Below are positions 10,444 to 22,043 of a DNA stretch of 64,000 nucleotides, one piece after another (position 1 is the stretch's first letter; each line of letters opens with the position of its first letter). This DNA comes from Allochromatium tepidum (GTDB lineage Bacteria > Pseudomonadota > Gammaproteobacteria > Chromatiales > Chromatiaceae): NCBI RefSeq assembly GCF_018409545.1, contig NZ_AP024563.1, forward strand, positions 2,502,001 through 2,566,000, given 5' to 3'. Made by a program: the position numbers and the translations under genes. The notes under the pieces are model-generated. The model was not told where the DNA came from. It made no database searches and saw only the letters and a program-made list of their open reading frames with translations.

Positions 10444-13028
10444 TCGATGGGTTCCAGCACGTTCGCCCGCACGCCGGCGTCGTCCTGGACGGGCGGCGCG
10501 AGCGGCAGGCGCAGATGAAAGGTCGAGCCCTGCCCAAGCACGGACTCGGCCCAGATACGTCCCTCGTGATTCTCGACGATGGTCTGGCTGATGGCCAGCC
10601 CCATCCCCATGCCGCCCTCCTTGGTGGTGACGAAGGGGTCGAAGAGACGCTTCAGGTGCTCGGGTTCGATCCCAGGCCCGCTGTCGGCGACGGCGACATG
10701 CGCCCAGTCGTCTTCCATCTCAGTACGGATCCGGAGCCGACGCTCCGATTCCGGCCGCTCTTCCAGCGCATCGAGCGCGTTGCCGACCAGATTGAGCAGC
10801 ACCTGTTCGACCTGGACCAGATCGACACAGACCGGGATCGCCTCGCCGCTCAGCTCCAGCTCGATCGCCACCCCGACCCGGCTGGTCTCAAACTCCAGGA
10901 AGGAGCAGACCTCGCGCACCAGATGATTAAGATCGGCCCCGGCGCGCGCCGGCGGCTGCTTGCCGACCAGGGCGCGCAACCGCTTGATGATCTCGCTGGC
11001 GCGCTTGGCCTGGGCGGTGATCTGGTTCATGGCCCCGACCAGTTCCTCGGGCTGCCCCTGACCTGCCTGCAACCGTCGCACACAGCCGTTGGCATAGTTG
11101 ACGATGGCCGAGAGCGGCTGGTTGAGCTCGTGCGCCATGCCGGTGGCCACCTCACCCATGGTGCTCAGGCGGCAGACATGCACCAGTTCGGCCTGATGCT
11201 GACGCGACTCCTGCTCGGCGCGGCGCACGGCCGTGATGTCGCGCGCATAGAGATTGACGTACCCGAGATCGCGGATCGGCGCCAGCAGCAGCGAATAGAC
11301 CTGTCCGCCGACCTCCAGTTCACGTTCCAGCGGCTGCGCGGTCTCCAGGGCGGCGGCGACCGCCGCGCCCCAGTCCTCGGGCAGCGGCTCGCCCGGATCG
11401 GCGTTCCAGGCACGCAACAGCGGACGGCTGGCGTTGTTGGCATAGACGATCAGTCCGGCGGCGGTGACGCGCAGGATCGGATGCGGACTCTCGCCGGCGA
11501 AGCGCGCCAGACTCTTGATCTCCTGCTCGGCCTGCTTGCGGCTGCTGATGTCGTGGATGTAGAGGGTGAAGAAACGCTCGCCGACCCGCTCAATGGGCGC
11601 GATCGAGATCTCGACCGGGATTTCGGCGCCGTCGGCGCGCAGCGCGATCAGCTCACCGCGCCCGAGCGGCTCGCGATGACGATGGCGCGAGCGGTCGAGC
11701 AGGCGCTTGAAGGCGGGACGGGCCAGATCCGGCAGGAAACGCTCGCTGAAGACGGCACCGAGCGCGAAGGGCCGCCCCACGTCGAACAGCCGCTCGGCGG
11801 CCGGGTTGTATTCGATCACCCGTCCGCTGTGGTCCAGGGTGACGATGGCATCGAGCGAGGCCTCCATCATCGCCGCCTTGAGCGCCTCGCTCTCGCGCAT
11901 CGCCGCCTGATGGCGCCGGCTCATCTCCTCGCGCGCCTTGAGCACCAGTTGGGTGAAGTGCCGGATCCAGTCCTCCAGCAGCACCAGCTGATTGCCGGCG
12001 CGCTGGAAGCCCGGCTCGGGGATGCCGAGCGCGCGTTGCGAGAAGCGGGTCATGCGCTTGAGCACCTTGTTAAGGCGCGCCGAGACCAGATAGATCAGCC
12101 CCGTGAACACGATCACGAACACGGCGGCGGCATAGAAACGCTGGCGACGTTCGAAGATGCGCACATGACGCGACATCCGCTCGACGCGCGACTGCGGCAC
12201 CAGGGTGGCAAACATCAGGTTCGAATCCGAACCCTCGTACTCAGGCAGCGCCTGCGAGGTGATGACATGGGTCTCGCTCCAGTCGCTCAGTAGCGAGTCG
12301 ACGGGAATGAGGCCGGGGTCGAGACTGGCGAGCAGACGCTGATCATCACTGTCGACCAGGGCCACCGAGGCTCGTCCGACATCGATGCCGCGTTGCGAGG
12401 CAGCCAGGAAGGTCGCGTCGATCGGGACGAGCACCACCAGATAGCCCATGTGATAGCCGCCCGCATCCTCGGCCGCATCACTGGCGATCAGATAGAGCCG
12501 CTCGTCGAGACGATCGATGACGGTACGGATGTCGTGCCGGTCGAGCCACTGGGTCGGCACCTGGGCGGCGATCTCGGACGGTACGGCTTGCGATCCGGCC
12601 TGGAAGACCTCGCGCACCCGGCCATGCAGGTCGGTCAGGAGTACATGACTGGGCGGCGCGAGTGCGTCGCGCTCGAAGAAGTCCGGCAGCCACTGCGGAC
12701 GGAAGTCCTTGTAGACGACCGGCTCGACGCCCTCGTCGTCGGACCAGAACAGGGGTTCGAGATATTCCGACAGCGTGCGGTAGTTGGCCAGCAGGCGCGT
12801 GGTGGCCGCATAGCCGGCGATATAGCGGTCGAAGCGGATCAGGCTCTCGCGTGCGCGCAAGTCGAGCTGGACCTGGAGTTCCTGGTCGAAGATCTTGTCG
12901 ACCTGCCGACTCTGGATCTGATCGAGCACGGTCCAGACGGCAATGCCCGTGGCCAGACCGACGACGATCGCGATCCAGGGCATGGGTACCCGTCGCAAAA
13001 GACTGAAGAGAAATGGTTTAATACTCAT
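10440..13028 (-). CDS. Membrane PAS-domain sensor histidine kinase (FixL/DctB-like)
   Basis: 862 residues. Transmembrane helix at about 17-35, a large periplasmic sensor region (36-298), second helix at 299-317, a linker, two PAS domains (about 385-500 and 505-605), then HisKA with phospho-acceptor His633 (GMAHELNQPLSAIVNYANG). The HATPase domain has the N-box LLNLVGNALDALEE, then VADSGPGIEPEHLKRLFDPF and GMGMGLAIS. The HELNQPL motif is that of the FixL/DctB class. It precedes the FixJ-like regulator in the same operon. The ligand is unknown: no heme-PAS hallmark was verified, and the periplasmic domain suggests sensing of an external solute. Confidence 0.92.
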   Translation of the reverse strand: MSIKPFLFSLLRRVPMPWIAIVVGLATGIAVWTVLDQIQSRQVDKIFDQELQVQLDLRARESLIRFDRYIAGYAATTRLLANYRTLSEYLEPLFWSDDEGVEPVVYKDFRPQWLPDFFERDALAPPSHVLLTDLHGRVREVFQAGSQAVPSEIAAQVPTQWLDRHDIRTVIDRLDERLYLIASDAAEDAGGYHMGYLVVLVPIDATFLAASQRGIDVGRASVALVDSDDQRLLASLDPGLIPVDSLLSDWSETHVITSQALPEYEGSDSNLMFATLVPQSRVERMSRHVRIFERRQRFYAAAVFVIVFTGLIYLVSARLNKVLKRMTRFSQRALGIPEPGFQRAGNQLVLLEDWIRHFTQLVLKAREEMSRRHQAAMRESEALKAAMMEASLDAIVTLDHSGRVIEYNPAAERLFDVGRPFALGAVFSERFLPDLARPAFKRLLDRSRHRHREPLGRGELIALRADGAEIPVEISIAPIERVGERFFTLYIHDISSRKQAEQEIKSLARFAGESPHPILRVTAAGLIVYANNASRPLLRAWNADPGEPLPEDWGAAVAAALETAQPLERELEVGGQVYSLLLAPIRDLGYVNLYARDITAVRRAEQESRQHQAELVHVCRLSTMGEVATGMAHELNQPLSAIVNYANGCVRRLQAGQGQPEELVGAMNQITAQAKRASEIIKRLRALVGKQPPARAGADLNHLVREVCSFLEFETSRVGVAIELELSGEAIPVCVDLVQVEQVLLNLVGNALDALEERPESERRLRIRTEMEDDWAHVAVADSGPGIEPEHLKRLFDPFVTTKEGGMGMGLAISQTIVENHEGRIWAESVLGQGSTFHLRLPLAPPVQDDAGVRANVLEPID

Positions 13029-13178
13029 CTTTGAATCGCGCCGGTGACGGCGTGCGTCGGCTCGGAGGCATCCTGGCTCACGCGCGGCGCCGTGCTCGTT
13101 CCGAAGGCGGTTCGATCAGCCCTGGCGGCCTCGTCCGAGGCCAATTCACTCCAACCCTGTGGACCCACACTGAAGACC

Positions 13179-13634
13179 ATGTCATTCGACCTCTCGCAAG
13201 CCCAGAAACCCTCCATCCTGCGCCGCCTCGGCGCGTTCTTCTACGATGCGCTGCTGCTGGTGGCGGTGCTGATGGTCGCCAACGCCATCGTCGTCATTCC
13301 CTACGAGGTGATCAACGGCCATCCGGTCTATGAGAGCTTCGTCCCTCTGACCCTGATGCGACTCTATCTGCTCGGCGTGATCGGCGCCTTCTATGTCTAT
13401 TTCTGGACCCACGGCGGCCAGACGCTCGGCATGAAGGCCTGGCGCCTCCAGGTCATCGCTCAGGATGGCCAGGCGGTCGGTTTCAATGCCGCCGTCAAGC
13501 GCTTCGTCTGGTCGATCCTGAGCCTGATCCCGGCGGGTCTGGGTCTGTGGTGGAGTCTGTTCAACCGTCAGGGTCTGGCCTGGCACGACAGCCGCTCGAA
13601 CACCCGCGTCGTGCTGCTGCCGAAGAGCGCCTGA
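13179..13634 (+). CDS. RDD family integral membrane protein
   Basis: 151 residues from MSFDLSQAQKPSILRR. The frame is open upstream to 13044, but that part has no membrane-protein character. The RDD pattern is present: ILRRLGAFFYDALLL at the start, and the downstream GQTLGMKAWRLQVI and LAWHDSRSNTRVV blocks typical of the family. Two to three hydrophobic helices lie at about 20-45, 65-90 and 115-135. The role of RDD proteins is poorly defined (some behave as cation/proton antiporters). It converges on lptG with a strong hairpin between them. Confidence 0.85.
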   Translation: MSFDLSQAQKPSILRRLGAFFYDALLLVAVLMVANAIVVIPYEVINGHPVYESFVPLTLMRLYLLGVIGAFYVYFWTHGGQTLGMKAWRLQVIAQDGQAVGFNAAVKRFVWSILSLIPAGLGLWWSLFNRQGLAWHDSRSNTRVVLLPKSA

Positions 13635-13643
13635 GTCCGCCTG

Positions 13644-13671
13644 CCCTGGGGTGCGCACGGCGCGCCCAGGG
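13644..13671. terminator. Bidirectional hairpin between RDD gene and lptG
   Basis: CCCTGGG (13644-13650) pairs with CCCAGGG (13665-13671), with further GCGC/GCGC pairing inside. It lies between two convergent stop codons. There is no clear T-run, so it is a plausible rather than proven terminator. Confidence 0.5.
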
Positions 13672-14736
13672 TCAGCCCACCCGCCTGAGCAGGAGCATGG
13701 CCGCGCCGATGAAGAGCACGGGCGGGGCGATGGCGGCCAGAAAGGCGTTCATCCCGAACAGGAGCGCCAGATAGGCGAAGGTGCGGCTGACCAGATAGTA
13801 GACCAGACCGATCAGGATACCGGCCAGCATCCGCCGGCCCATCCCGGTGCTGCGCGAGGAACCGAGCAGCAGCGGGATGGCGATCAGGATCATCGACAGC
13901 GTCAGCACCGGATGCAGCACCTTGCCCCAGAAGGCGATCTCGTAGGCGCCGGCGTCCTGCTTGTTGACCGACATGAAGCGGATGTATTTGTAGAGTCCCC
14001 ATACCGGCAGGGCGTGCGGGTCGGCCACCACCACCTTGAGCAGACCCGGATCGAGCATCGAGTCCCACTCGGCGTGCTCGATGCGCTCGACCTTCACCCC
14101 CTCGCCATCGACACGGCTCAGGGCGATCCCCTCCAGTACCCAGCGTCCATCTTCGTAGCGCGCGCCCTCGGCGTGACTCGCCTCCAGCGTGCCCTTGGCG
14201 GCATCCACCCGGTAGATGTCGATGTCGCGCAGACTGGTCCCGGAACGGATCTCGCGGATGTTCACATAGGCCCCGTCGTCGATGGCCCAGAAGCCATAGG
14301 GCGTCAGTTGTGCCGCCTCGCCCGAGAGCGCCAGACGCCGCAGTTCGACGCCGCGCTGCTCGGCGATGGGCGCGACCAGCTCGCCGAGCACCACGGCGAC
14401 GGTCGCCAGCACCAGTCCGCCGAGCAGGGCCGCGCGCACCAGACGCCCGACCGAGATCCCGGCGGCGCGCATGGCGACCAGTTCCGAGCGACTGGCCAGT
14501 GTGCCCAGGCCGATGAGCGCGCCGATCAGGGTCGCGATCGGAAAGAGTTGATAGAGATAGCGCGGCAGGCTCAGGAACGTGAACAGCATGGCCTCGGTCA
14601 GACCGTAGCGCTCGGTGCCGATGGCGTCGAGTTCGTCCGACAGGATGAAGACGCCCATCAGCGGCAGCAGCCCGCCGAGCGTCAGCAGGGTGCCGCTCAT
14701 CACCGCCCAGGCCAGATAACGATCCAGAATCCGCAT
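13672..14736 (-). CDS. lptG: LptG, LPS export permease
   Basis: 354 residues. LptG is one of the two inner-membrane permeases (LptF and LptG) of the LptB2FGC transporter that extracts LPS for transport to the outer membrane. The N-terminus MRILDRYLAWAV and the blocks LFPIATLIGALIGLGTLASRSELVAMRAAGIS match LptG rather than LptF. Three helices lie at each end, with a periplasmic beta-jellyroll between (about 130-260). In E. coli lptF separates lptG from the divergent pepA. Here pepA faces lptG directly with only 123 bases between, so lptF must be elsewhere. Confidence 0.93.
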   Translation of the reverse strand: MRILDRYLAWAVMSGTLLTLGGLLPLMGVFILSDELDAIGTERYGLTEAMLFTFLSLPRYLYQLFPIATLIGALIGLGTLASRSELVAMRAAGISVGRLVRAALLGGLVLATVAVVLGELVAPIAEQRGVELRRLALSGEAAQLTPYGFWAIDDGAYVNIREIRSGTSLRDIDIYRVDAAKGTLEASHAEGARYEDGRWVLEGIALSRVDGEGVKVERIEHAEWDSMLDPGLLKVVVADPHALPVWGLYKYIRFMSVNKQDAGAYEIAFWGKVLHPVLTLSMILIAIPLLLGSSRSTGMGRRMLAGILIGLVYYLVSRTFAYLALLFGMNAFLAAIAPPVLFIGAAMLLLRRVG

Positions 14737-14859
14737 GTCACTGCGTCCAGGTTGATTGAGTTGAGATCACGGGCGTCTTGCATACCACGACGGACGCACC
14801 GGCGCCATTTTCTGTAAACTTCAGCCTTTCGCATCTCGACCGACCTTCAGGAGCAGGCG

Positions 14860-16356
14860 ATGGAGTTCAAGATCAAGACCGGCGATCTCGCCACCCACAA
14901 GACCCCCTGTCTGGTACTCGGGATCTTCGAGAAGCGCAAGCTCTCGGGACCGGCCGAGCGGATCGACGCGGCCGGCGACGGTCATCTGAGCCGACTGCTC
15001 AAGAAGGGCGACATCGAGGGCGAGGCCGGCCAGACGCTGATGCTCTACGACCTGCCCGGCGTGACCGCCGAGCGCGTGCTCCTGATCGGGCTGGGCAAGA
15101 AGAAGGAATTCACCCGCGCCAATTATCGCAAGGCGCTGGCGGCGGCCACGACCCTGCTGCAACAGAGCGGCGCCGGTGAGGCGACCCTGGCCCTCCCGGA
15201 GACCCTGCCGAATACGCTCGATCTCTACACCGGCGTGCGCGATGCCGTGGTGACGGTCGAGGACAAAGTCTATCGCTACAGCCGCACCAAGGACGACAAG
15301 CGCGCGCCCAAGACGCCGCTCAAGCGCCTGAACCTCTGGGTCGGCAAAAAGTCCGAGACTGCCCAGGCCGAGCGCGCCGCGCGTCATGGTCAGGCGATGG
15401 CCGAGGGCATCCGGCTGGCGCGCGAACTCGGCAACCTGCCCGGCAACATCTGCACCCCGAGCTATCTGGCCGAGCAGGCGCGCGCACTCGGCAACCAGTA
15501 TCCCAGGCTCGAAGTCGAGGTGCTCGAAGAAGACCGGATGGCCGAATTGGGCATGGGCGCCCTGCTCTCGGTCTCGCGCGGCAGCCGTCAGCCGGCCAAG
15601 CTGATCGTCATGCACTATCGCGGCGCGGCCAAGGAGACCAAGCCGCTGGTGCTGGTCGGCAAGGGCCTGACCTTCGATGCCGGCGGCATCTCGCTCAAGC
15701 CTGCCGCCGAAATGGACGAGATGAAGTACGACATGGCCGGCGGCGCGGCGGTCATCGGCACCCTACGCGCCGTCTGCGAGCTGGAACTGCCCCTCCATCT
15801 GATCGGCGTGGTGCCGGCCTCCGAGAACCTGCCCGACGGCGCGGCCAACAAGCCGGGCGACATCGTCACCAGTCTCTCGGGCCAGACCATCGAGATCCTC
15901 AACACCGACGCCGAGGGCCGTCTCATCCTCTGCGATGCGCTGACCTACTGCGAGCGCTTCGACCCCGAGATCGTCGTCGACCTGGCGACCCTGACCGGCG
16001 CCTGCGTGGTCGCGCTCGGCAAGCACCCGGCCGGACTCTTCACCACCGACGACCGGCTCGCCGCCGAACTCCTGGCCGCCGGCGAGGCGGCGGGCGATCG
16101 CGCCTGGCGCCTGCCGCTGTGGGACGAGTATCAGAGCCAGCTCGACAGCAACTTCGCCGACATGGCCAACGTCGGCGGACGCGACGGCGGGGCCATCACC
16201 GCCGCCTGCTTCCTCGCGCGCTTCACCAAGAAGTATCGGTGGGCGCATCTGGACATCGCCGGCATCACCTGGTTGACCGGCAAGGAGAAAGGAGGCACCG
16301 GACGCCCGGTGGCGCTGCTCACGCACTGGTTGCTGGAGCGCGCCGGACAAGGCTAG
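14860..16356 (+). CDS. pepA: Cytosol (leucyl) aminopeptidase
   Basis: 498 residues, family M17 (E. coli PepA is 503). It removes N-terminal residues from peptides as a di-metal hexameric enzyme; in E. coli it also acts as an architectural DNA-binding protein. Metal and active-site motifs: [25 protein letters not shown] and the signature [10 protein letters not shown], followed by [14 protein letters not shown]. An AGGAG-type ribosome site lies just before the ATG (TTCAGGAGCAGGCGATG). It is divergent from lptG. The usual downstream partner holC is not here. Confidence 0.97.
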   Translation: MEFKIKTGDLATHKTPCLVLGIFEKRKLSGPAERIDAAGDGHLSRLLKKGDIEGEAGQTLMLYDLPGVTAERVLLIGLGKKKEFTRANYRKALAAATTLLQQSGAGEATLALPETLPNTLDLYTGVRDAVVTVEDKVYRYSRTKDDKRAPKTPLKRLNLWVGKKSETAQAERAARHGQAMAEGIRLARELGNLPGNICTPSYLAEQARALGNQYPRLEVEVLEEDRMAELGMGALLSVSRGSRQPAKLIVMHYRGAAKETKPLVLVGKGLTFDAGGISLKPAAEMDEMKYDMAGGAAVIGTLRAVCELELPLHLIGVVPASENLPDGAANKPGDIVTSLSGQTIEILNTDAEGRLILCDALTYCERFDPEIVVDLATLTGACVVALGKHPAGLFTTDDRLAAELLAAGEAAGDRAWRLPLWDEYQSQLDSNFADMANVGGRDGGAITAACFLARFTKKYRWAHLDIAGITWLTGKEKGGTGRPVALLTHWLLERAGQG

Positions 16357-16387
16357 CCCCTGGCAGACTGGCCATCGTCGACCCTGA

Positions 16388-16409
16388 CCGGCGGCCCAGT
16401 GACCGCCGG
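16388..16409 (+). terminator. Hairpin after pepA
   Basis: CCGGCGG (16388-16394) pairs with CCGCCGG (16403-16409) around an 8-base loop. It lies in the 88-base gap between pepA and the TrpB2 gene. No T-run follows, so it may attenuate rather than terminate. Confidence 0.35.
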
Positions 16410-16444
16410 CCGTCATCGCAACTCATCTGAGACGACACGATCGC

Positions 16445-17806
16445 ATGAACGACACCGTCAAATATCTGCTCGACGAGCAGCACCTGCCCCGCTTCTGGTA
16501 CAACATCAACGCCGATCTGCCCAAGCCGCTCGATCCGGTGCTGCATCCGGGCACCCAGCAGCCGATCGCGCCCGAGGAACTGGAGGTCATCTTCCCGCGC
16601 GGCGTCATCGAGCAGGAGATGAGTACCGAGCGCGAGATCGAGATTCCGGCGCCGGTGCGCGAGGTCTGGCGTCAGTGGCGCCCCTCCCCGCTCTATCGCG
16701 CGCGCCGTCTGGAACAGGCGCTCCAGACCCCGGCCAAGATCTTCTACAAGTACGAGGGCGTCAGCCCCGCCGGCAGCCACAAGGCCAACTCGGCCATCGC
16801 CCAGGCGTTCTACAACAAGGCCGAGGGTGTGAAGCGCATCACCACCGAGACCGGCGCCGGGCAGTGGGGTTCGTCGCTCTCGCTCGCCGGCTCCATGTTC
16901 GGGATCGAGATCCTGGTCTACATGGTCAAGGTCAGCTACAACCAGAAGCCCTATCGGCGCGCCTTCATGGAGGCCTTCGGCGCCCGGTGCATCGCCAGCC
17001 CCAGCGACACCACCGAGTCCGGCCGCGCCGTGCTCGCCGAGCATCCGGACAGCACCGGCAGTCTGGGCATCGCCATCAGCGAGGCGGTGGAATTGGCCGC
17101 CCAGCGCGAGGACACCAAGTACGCCCTCGGCAGCGTGCTCAACCATGTGCTCCTGCACCAGACCGTGATCGGTCTGGAGGCGATGAAGCAACTGGAGATG
17201 GCCGACGCCTATCCCGACATGGTCATCGGCTGCACCGGCGGCGGCAGCAACTTCGCCGGCATCGCCTTCCCCTTCCTCGGCGAGCAACTGCGCGGCGGGC
17301 GTGCGGTCGAATGCATCGCGGTCGAGCCATCGGCCTGTCCGACGCTCACCAAGGGCCGCTTCGCCTACGACTTCGGCGACACGGCGCATCTCACGCCGCT
17401 GTGCAAGATGTTCACCCTGGGATCGAGCTTCGTTCCGCCCGGCTTCCATGCCGGCGGTCTGCGCTACCACGGCATGGCCCCGCAGGTCAGCCATCTGGCC
17501 GCGCTCGGTCTCATCGCCCCGCGTTCCTACAACCAGCTCGAATGCTTCGCCGCCGGTCTCCAGTTCGCCAAGGCCGAGGGCATCATCCCGGCGCCCGAGG
17601 CCAACCACGCGGTGCGCGCGGCCATCCACGAGGCCGAGAAGTGCCGCGAGACCGGCGAGGCCAAGACCATCCTGTTCAACCTCAGCGGTCACGGCAACTT
17701 CGACATGCAGGCCTATACCGACTATCTGGGCGGCAAGCTCCAGGATCTGGACTATGCCGAGAACGAGGTCGCCATGGCGCTCGCCGGACTGCCGTCGATC
17801 GGCTGA
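16445..17806 (+). CDS. trpB2: TrpB2-type tryptophan synthase beta-like PLP enzyme
   Basis: 453 residues, longer than classical TrpB (about 400) because of the N-terminal extension typical of the TrpB2 group ([20 protein letters not shown]). The PLP lysine is in GSHKANSA, the phosphate-binding glycine loop is GCTGGGSNF, and ETGAGQWG is also conserved. TrpB2 enzymes condense serine with indole, usually without a TrpA partner; some may work on related substrates such as O-phosphoserine. No trpA lies next to it. It follows pepA by 88 bases and precedes a LysM gene. Confidence 0.9.
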   Translation: MNDTVKYLLDEQHLPRFWYNINADLPKPLDPVLHPGTQQPIAPEELEVIFPRGVIEQEMSTEREIEIPAPVREVWRQWRPSPLYRARRLEQALQTPAKIFYKYEGVSPAGSHKANSAIAQAFYNKAEGVKRITTETGAGQWGSSLSLAGSMFGIEILVYMVKVSYNQKPYRRAFMEAFGARCIASPSDTTESGRAVLAEHPDSTGSLGIAISEAVELAAQREDTKYALGSVLNHVLLHQTVIGLEAMKQLEMADAYPDMVIGCTGGGSNFAGIAFPFLGEQLRGGRAVECIAVEPSACPTLTKGRFAYDFGDTAHLTPLCKMFTLGSSFVPPGFHAGGLRYHGMAPQVSHLAALGLIAPRSYNQLECFAAGLQFAKAEGIIPAPEANHAVRAAIHEAEKCRETGEAKTILFNLSGHGNFDMQAYTDYLGGKLQDLDYAENEVAMALAGLPSIG

Positions 17807-17877
17807 GCGAGGTCCGATGCCTGAAGCCCCCTGACCGGATCGCCTGTGTCATCGACTTGGAGCGAGGAGCCTCCCGG

Positions 17878-18516
17878 ATGCCGACTCGATCATCTGGACG
17901 CGAATCCATCTTGAAGCGGAGTCCGGGACACTGGATACTCCTGATCGCTCTGGTCGGGGGGCCGATCGGGTCGGCACCGGCCTTGGAGCCGGCGCCCATG
18001 CCTGAACCTGAACCCGTGACGGCGACGGAAGGCGCCGAACCCAAGCTCGAGACGGAGACGCCGAGGTCACAGCCGACCGAAGAGGCCGGGACCGAGGCCG
18101 CACCCGAAGCACCCCCGCACGCTCTCGAAGAACTCCAGCACCGGATTCAGGGCATGCAGGGCAAGCTGCGTGAATCGGCACTGGCGCGCAAGAGTGCCGA
18201 TCAGGCACGGATGGAGGCCGAGCGCCGGCTCGCCGAGAACATGCAGGCACTCGAAGCCCTGCGCGCCGCTCACGCCAAACTGGAGCAGCGGCTGAGCGAC
18301 TGCGAGTCGGTCCGGAGCCGGCTCACCGAGGAGTTGCAGCGACGGGGCGCGGCCGACAGGACGCTCTATCAGGTCCGTCCCGGCGACAACCTGGCCGCAA
18401 TCAGTCTGCATTTCTATGGGCGTGCCGATCAGTGGCGCGTGATCTTCGAGGCCAACCGATCTCTGCTCGACGCCCCGGACCGGCTGACGCCCGGCATGAC
18501 GCTCGTCATCCCCTGA
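17878..18516 (+). CDS. LysM-domain exported coiled-coil protein
   Basis: 212 residues from MPTRSSGRES, preceded by a GAGGAG-like ribosome site (17864-17870). One hydrophobic helix at about 20-36 (WILLIALVGGPIGSAPALE) is a signal peptide or anchor. A Pro/Glu-rich linker (40-80) and a predicted coiled coil (about 82-150) follow. A C-terminal LysM domain (about 160-212) reads LYQVRPGDNLAAISLHFYG..W..IFEANR..L..P..L.PGM.LVIP. LysM binds peptidoglycan glycan chains, so an envelope role is likely. The reading frame is open across trpB2 upstream, but that part is a shadow. Confidence 0.85.
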   Translation: MPTRSSGRESILKRSPGHWILLIALVGGPIGSAPALEPAPMPEPEPVTATEGAEPKLETETPRSQPTEEAGTEAAPEAPPHALEELQHRIQGMQGKLRESALARKSADQARMEAERRLAENMQALEALRAAHAKLEQRLSDCESVRSRLTEELQRRGAADRTLYQVRPGDNLAAISLHFYGRADQWRVIFEANRSLLDAPDRLTPGMTLVIP

Positions 18517-18529
18517 AGGCGCGTCCGGC

Positions 18530-19768
18530 TCAGGGTTCCCTGTCGCCCTTGAGCATGGCCATGACGGCCGACAGTTCCTCGCCGGCCTCGGCGATCACGT
18601 CGACCGTGCCGTCGGTGGCCGGGAAGCCCAGCCCGAGCTTGTAGTAGGCCGGCACCTCGTCGTAGCGCGGCAGCGGACCGCGCGACTCGGACTGATTGAG
18701 CCGATAGAGCCGCGCGACCCGCACGATGTCGGAGTAATTGGGCGCCTCCCGGTCGTCGCGATACCAGTCGCCCGAATAGCGCACGATCTCGGTGATCTCA
18801 GGCCCCAGCCCCCAGTAACCGACCACCAGCTCGCCGACCAGACGGTGCAGCTTGATGATGGCCGCCTCCAGCTCGTCCTCGCCGACCTGGATCTCGTGGC
18901 GGCTGACATAGTCGAGGATCGGGATCACGCCCACGTCGTGCACCAGCCCGGCCAGCATCGCGTGTTCGGGATTGAATTTCGGACAGTGGCGCGCGATCAC
19001 ATAGCTCAGGGCCGAGATATGGACGCTACGGTTCCAGGCCGCCTTCATGCGGTGTTTCATGATCGGCGACTTGGTGCGGAACAACTGCTGCATCGACAGG
19101 CTCATGACCGCCGAGCGCGTGATCTCCATGCCGAGCCGGATGATGGCGTTGCGCACGTCCGGGATGGTCTTCACGCCGCGATAGACGGCGCTGTTGGCCA
19201 ATCGGATCAGCCCGCCCGTGACGGCCGGATCGACCTGGACGATGCGCGCCAGGCGCGCCGAGGTGATGTTGGGATCCTTCATCGCGTCCTGGATCGCGCG
19301 GGCGACCTTGGGCAGCGTCGGCAGGGCCAGCTTGTCCTCTTTATAGGCGTGATAGAGCTTGCCGAGCAGGGCGCCCTCGGCATCGCTCAGATCCAGCTCG
19401 TCGAGCGAGCCGGGCACGGCCGGACGCCTCGGGTTGCTCAGACTGTCGTAGAGCTGACGATCGAGGCGCAACAGATCGGAATCGGCCGTGAACACCGCCT
19501 GATCGAGCAGGTGGTGCTCGGAGAAGACCGGCTGCAAGGCACGGCGACCGCCGGCCTGGATCAGCTCCTTGGTCTCGCCCCGAACGAGACAGACCTGCCC
19601 CGAGAGCAGATACAGGATCCAGGGATGCTCCTGGACGGCTGTGATCCGCTTGCCGGCCGGCACGGCGGCGATCTGACCGCTTGAGGCCAGGCGGGCGCGC
19701 TGATCCCGGTCCAGGTCATGGACGGGGCTGAGATCGTCCAGGGTCGAGTTGGTCAGGATCTGGGGCAT
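18530..19768 (-). CDS. HDOD-domain regulatory protein with cNMP-binding-like N-terminus
   Basis: 412 residues. The N-terminus (about 15-110) has a beta-rich pattern like a cyclic-nucleotide-binding fold (SGQIAAVPAGKRIT..EHPWILYLLSGQVCLV), without a clear phosphate-binding cassette. The HDOD domain (about 140-345) follows: LPTLPKVARAIQDAMKDPN, LARIVQVDPAVTGGLIRLANSA, then AIIRLG and the HD-like LAGLVHDVGVIPIL. HDOD proteins are non-enzymatic signalling modules seen in two-component and c-di-GMP networks. It is divergent from ettA with a 44-base gap, so the two genes share a promoter region. Confidence 0.88.
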   Translation of the reverse strand: MPQILTNSTLDDLSPVHDLDRDQRARLASSGQIAAVPAGKRITAVQEHPWILYLLSGQVCLVRGETKELIQAGGRRALQPVFSEHHLLDQAVFTADSDLLRLDRQLYDSLSNPRRPAVPGSLDELDLSDAEGALLGKLYHAYKEDKLALPTLPKVARAIQDAMKDPNITSARLARIVQVDPAVTGGLIRLANSAVYRGVKTIPDVRNAIIRLGMEITRSAVMSLSMQQLFRTKSPIMKHRMKAAWNRSVHISALSYVIARHCPKFNPEHAMLAGLVHDVGVIPILDYVSRHEIQVGEDELEAAIIKLHRLVGELVVGYWGLGPEITEIVRYSGDWYRDDREAPNYSDIVRVARLYRLNQSESRGPLPRYDEVPAYYKLGLGFPATDGTVDVIAEAGEELSAVMAMLKGDREP

Positions 19769-19812
19769 AATAGGGTTCTCTCTTCGCCGTTTACCACATT
19801 CATACGGAATCC

Positions 19813-21480
<1,668 letters not shown>

Positions 21481-21648
21481 TCGGGGTGCGTCCGGCCCGT
21501 CGTTTGGGGCTGGACGCGCGCCGGATCAATGACCATTGATTCCACCGTTGCCGCACCCTTCCACGGGCTTTATGATCGATACTTGTCTCAGATCCGGAAC
21601 GTTCTATCCAACAAACGCCGCCTGTCGGCCCGGACCCTGGAGGTTGAT

Positions 21649-22011
21649 ATGAGCAGTCGATCCAATCTCGTTCGTTGGCTGGGCGCCTTCACGCTTGGCC
21701 TCTGTCTCGTCCCGCTCGTCGAGGCGCAACCGCCGGGCGGCGGCTGGGGTCCGGGCGGCGGCATGGGTTGGCAGGCCCCGGCGTTCGCCGAGTTCGATCT
21801 GGACGGCAATGGTGTCCTGACCGAGGCCGAGTTCTACCAGGCACGGGCACAACGCATCGCCGAACGCTCGCAACAGGGTTATGCCATGCGCGGTCTGGCC
21901 AATGCGCCCGAGTTCGGTGAGATCGACCTCAACGGCGATGGCCGGGTCGACGCGGCCGAGTTCGCCTCGGCCCAGGCCCGGCATCGTCAGCAGCGGTTCC
22001 AGACGCCCTGA
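21649..22011 (+). CDS. Secreted EF-hand protein
   Basis: 120 residues from MSSRSNLVRWLGAFTL, preceded by GGAGG. The frame is open to 21529, but the ribosome site and signal peptide favour this start. Signal peptide of about 27 residues ending near VEAQ, a Gly/Pro/Trp-rich stretch (GGGWGPGGGMGW), then two EF-hand loops: DLDGNGVLTEAEF and DLNGDGRVDAAEF, each with acidic residues at the calcium-ligand positions. It is probably a periplasmic or secreted calcium-binding protein. Function is not known and no linked gene is obvious. Confidence 0.85.
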   Translation: MSSRSNLVRWLGAFTLGLCLVPLVEAQPPGGGWGPGGGMGWQAPAFAEFDLDGNGVLTEAEFYQARAQRIAERSQQGYAMRGLANAPEFGEIDLNGDGRVDAAEFASAQARHRQQRFQTP

Positions 22012-22043
22012 GCGCCGTCCATCCGCTCGGGGGTCATCCGGGT

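Noticed and set aside
10515-12293. Plus-strand ORF of 592 codons across the sensor kinase
   Set aside because: Antisense shadow in GC-rich DNA; the minus-strand kinase has all expected motifs and the plus reading has none.
16399-17877. Open frame running into the LysM gene from upstream
   Set aside because: It overlaps trpB2 in another frame and has Arg/Pro-rich shadow composition. The real start is the ATG with a ribosome site at 17878.
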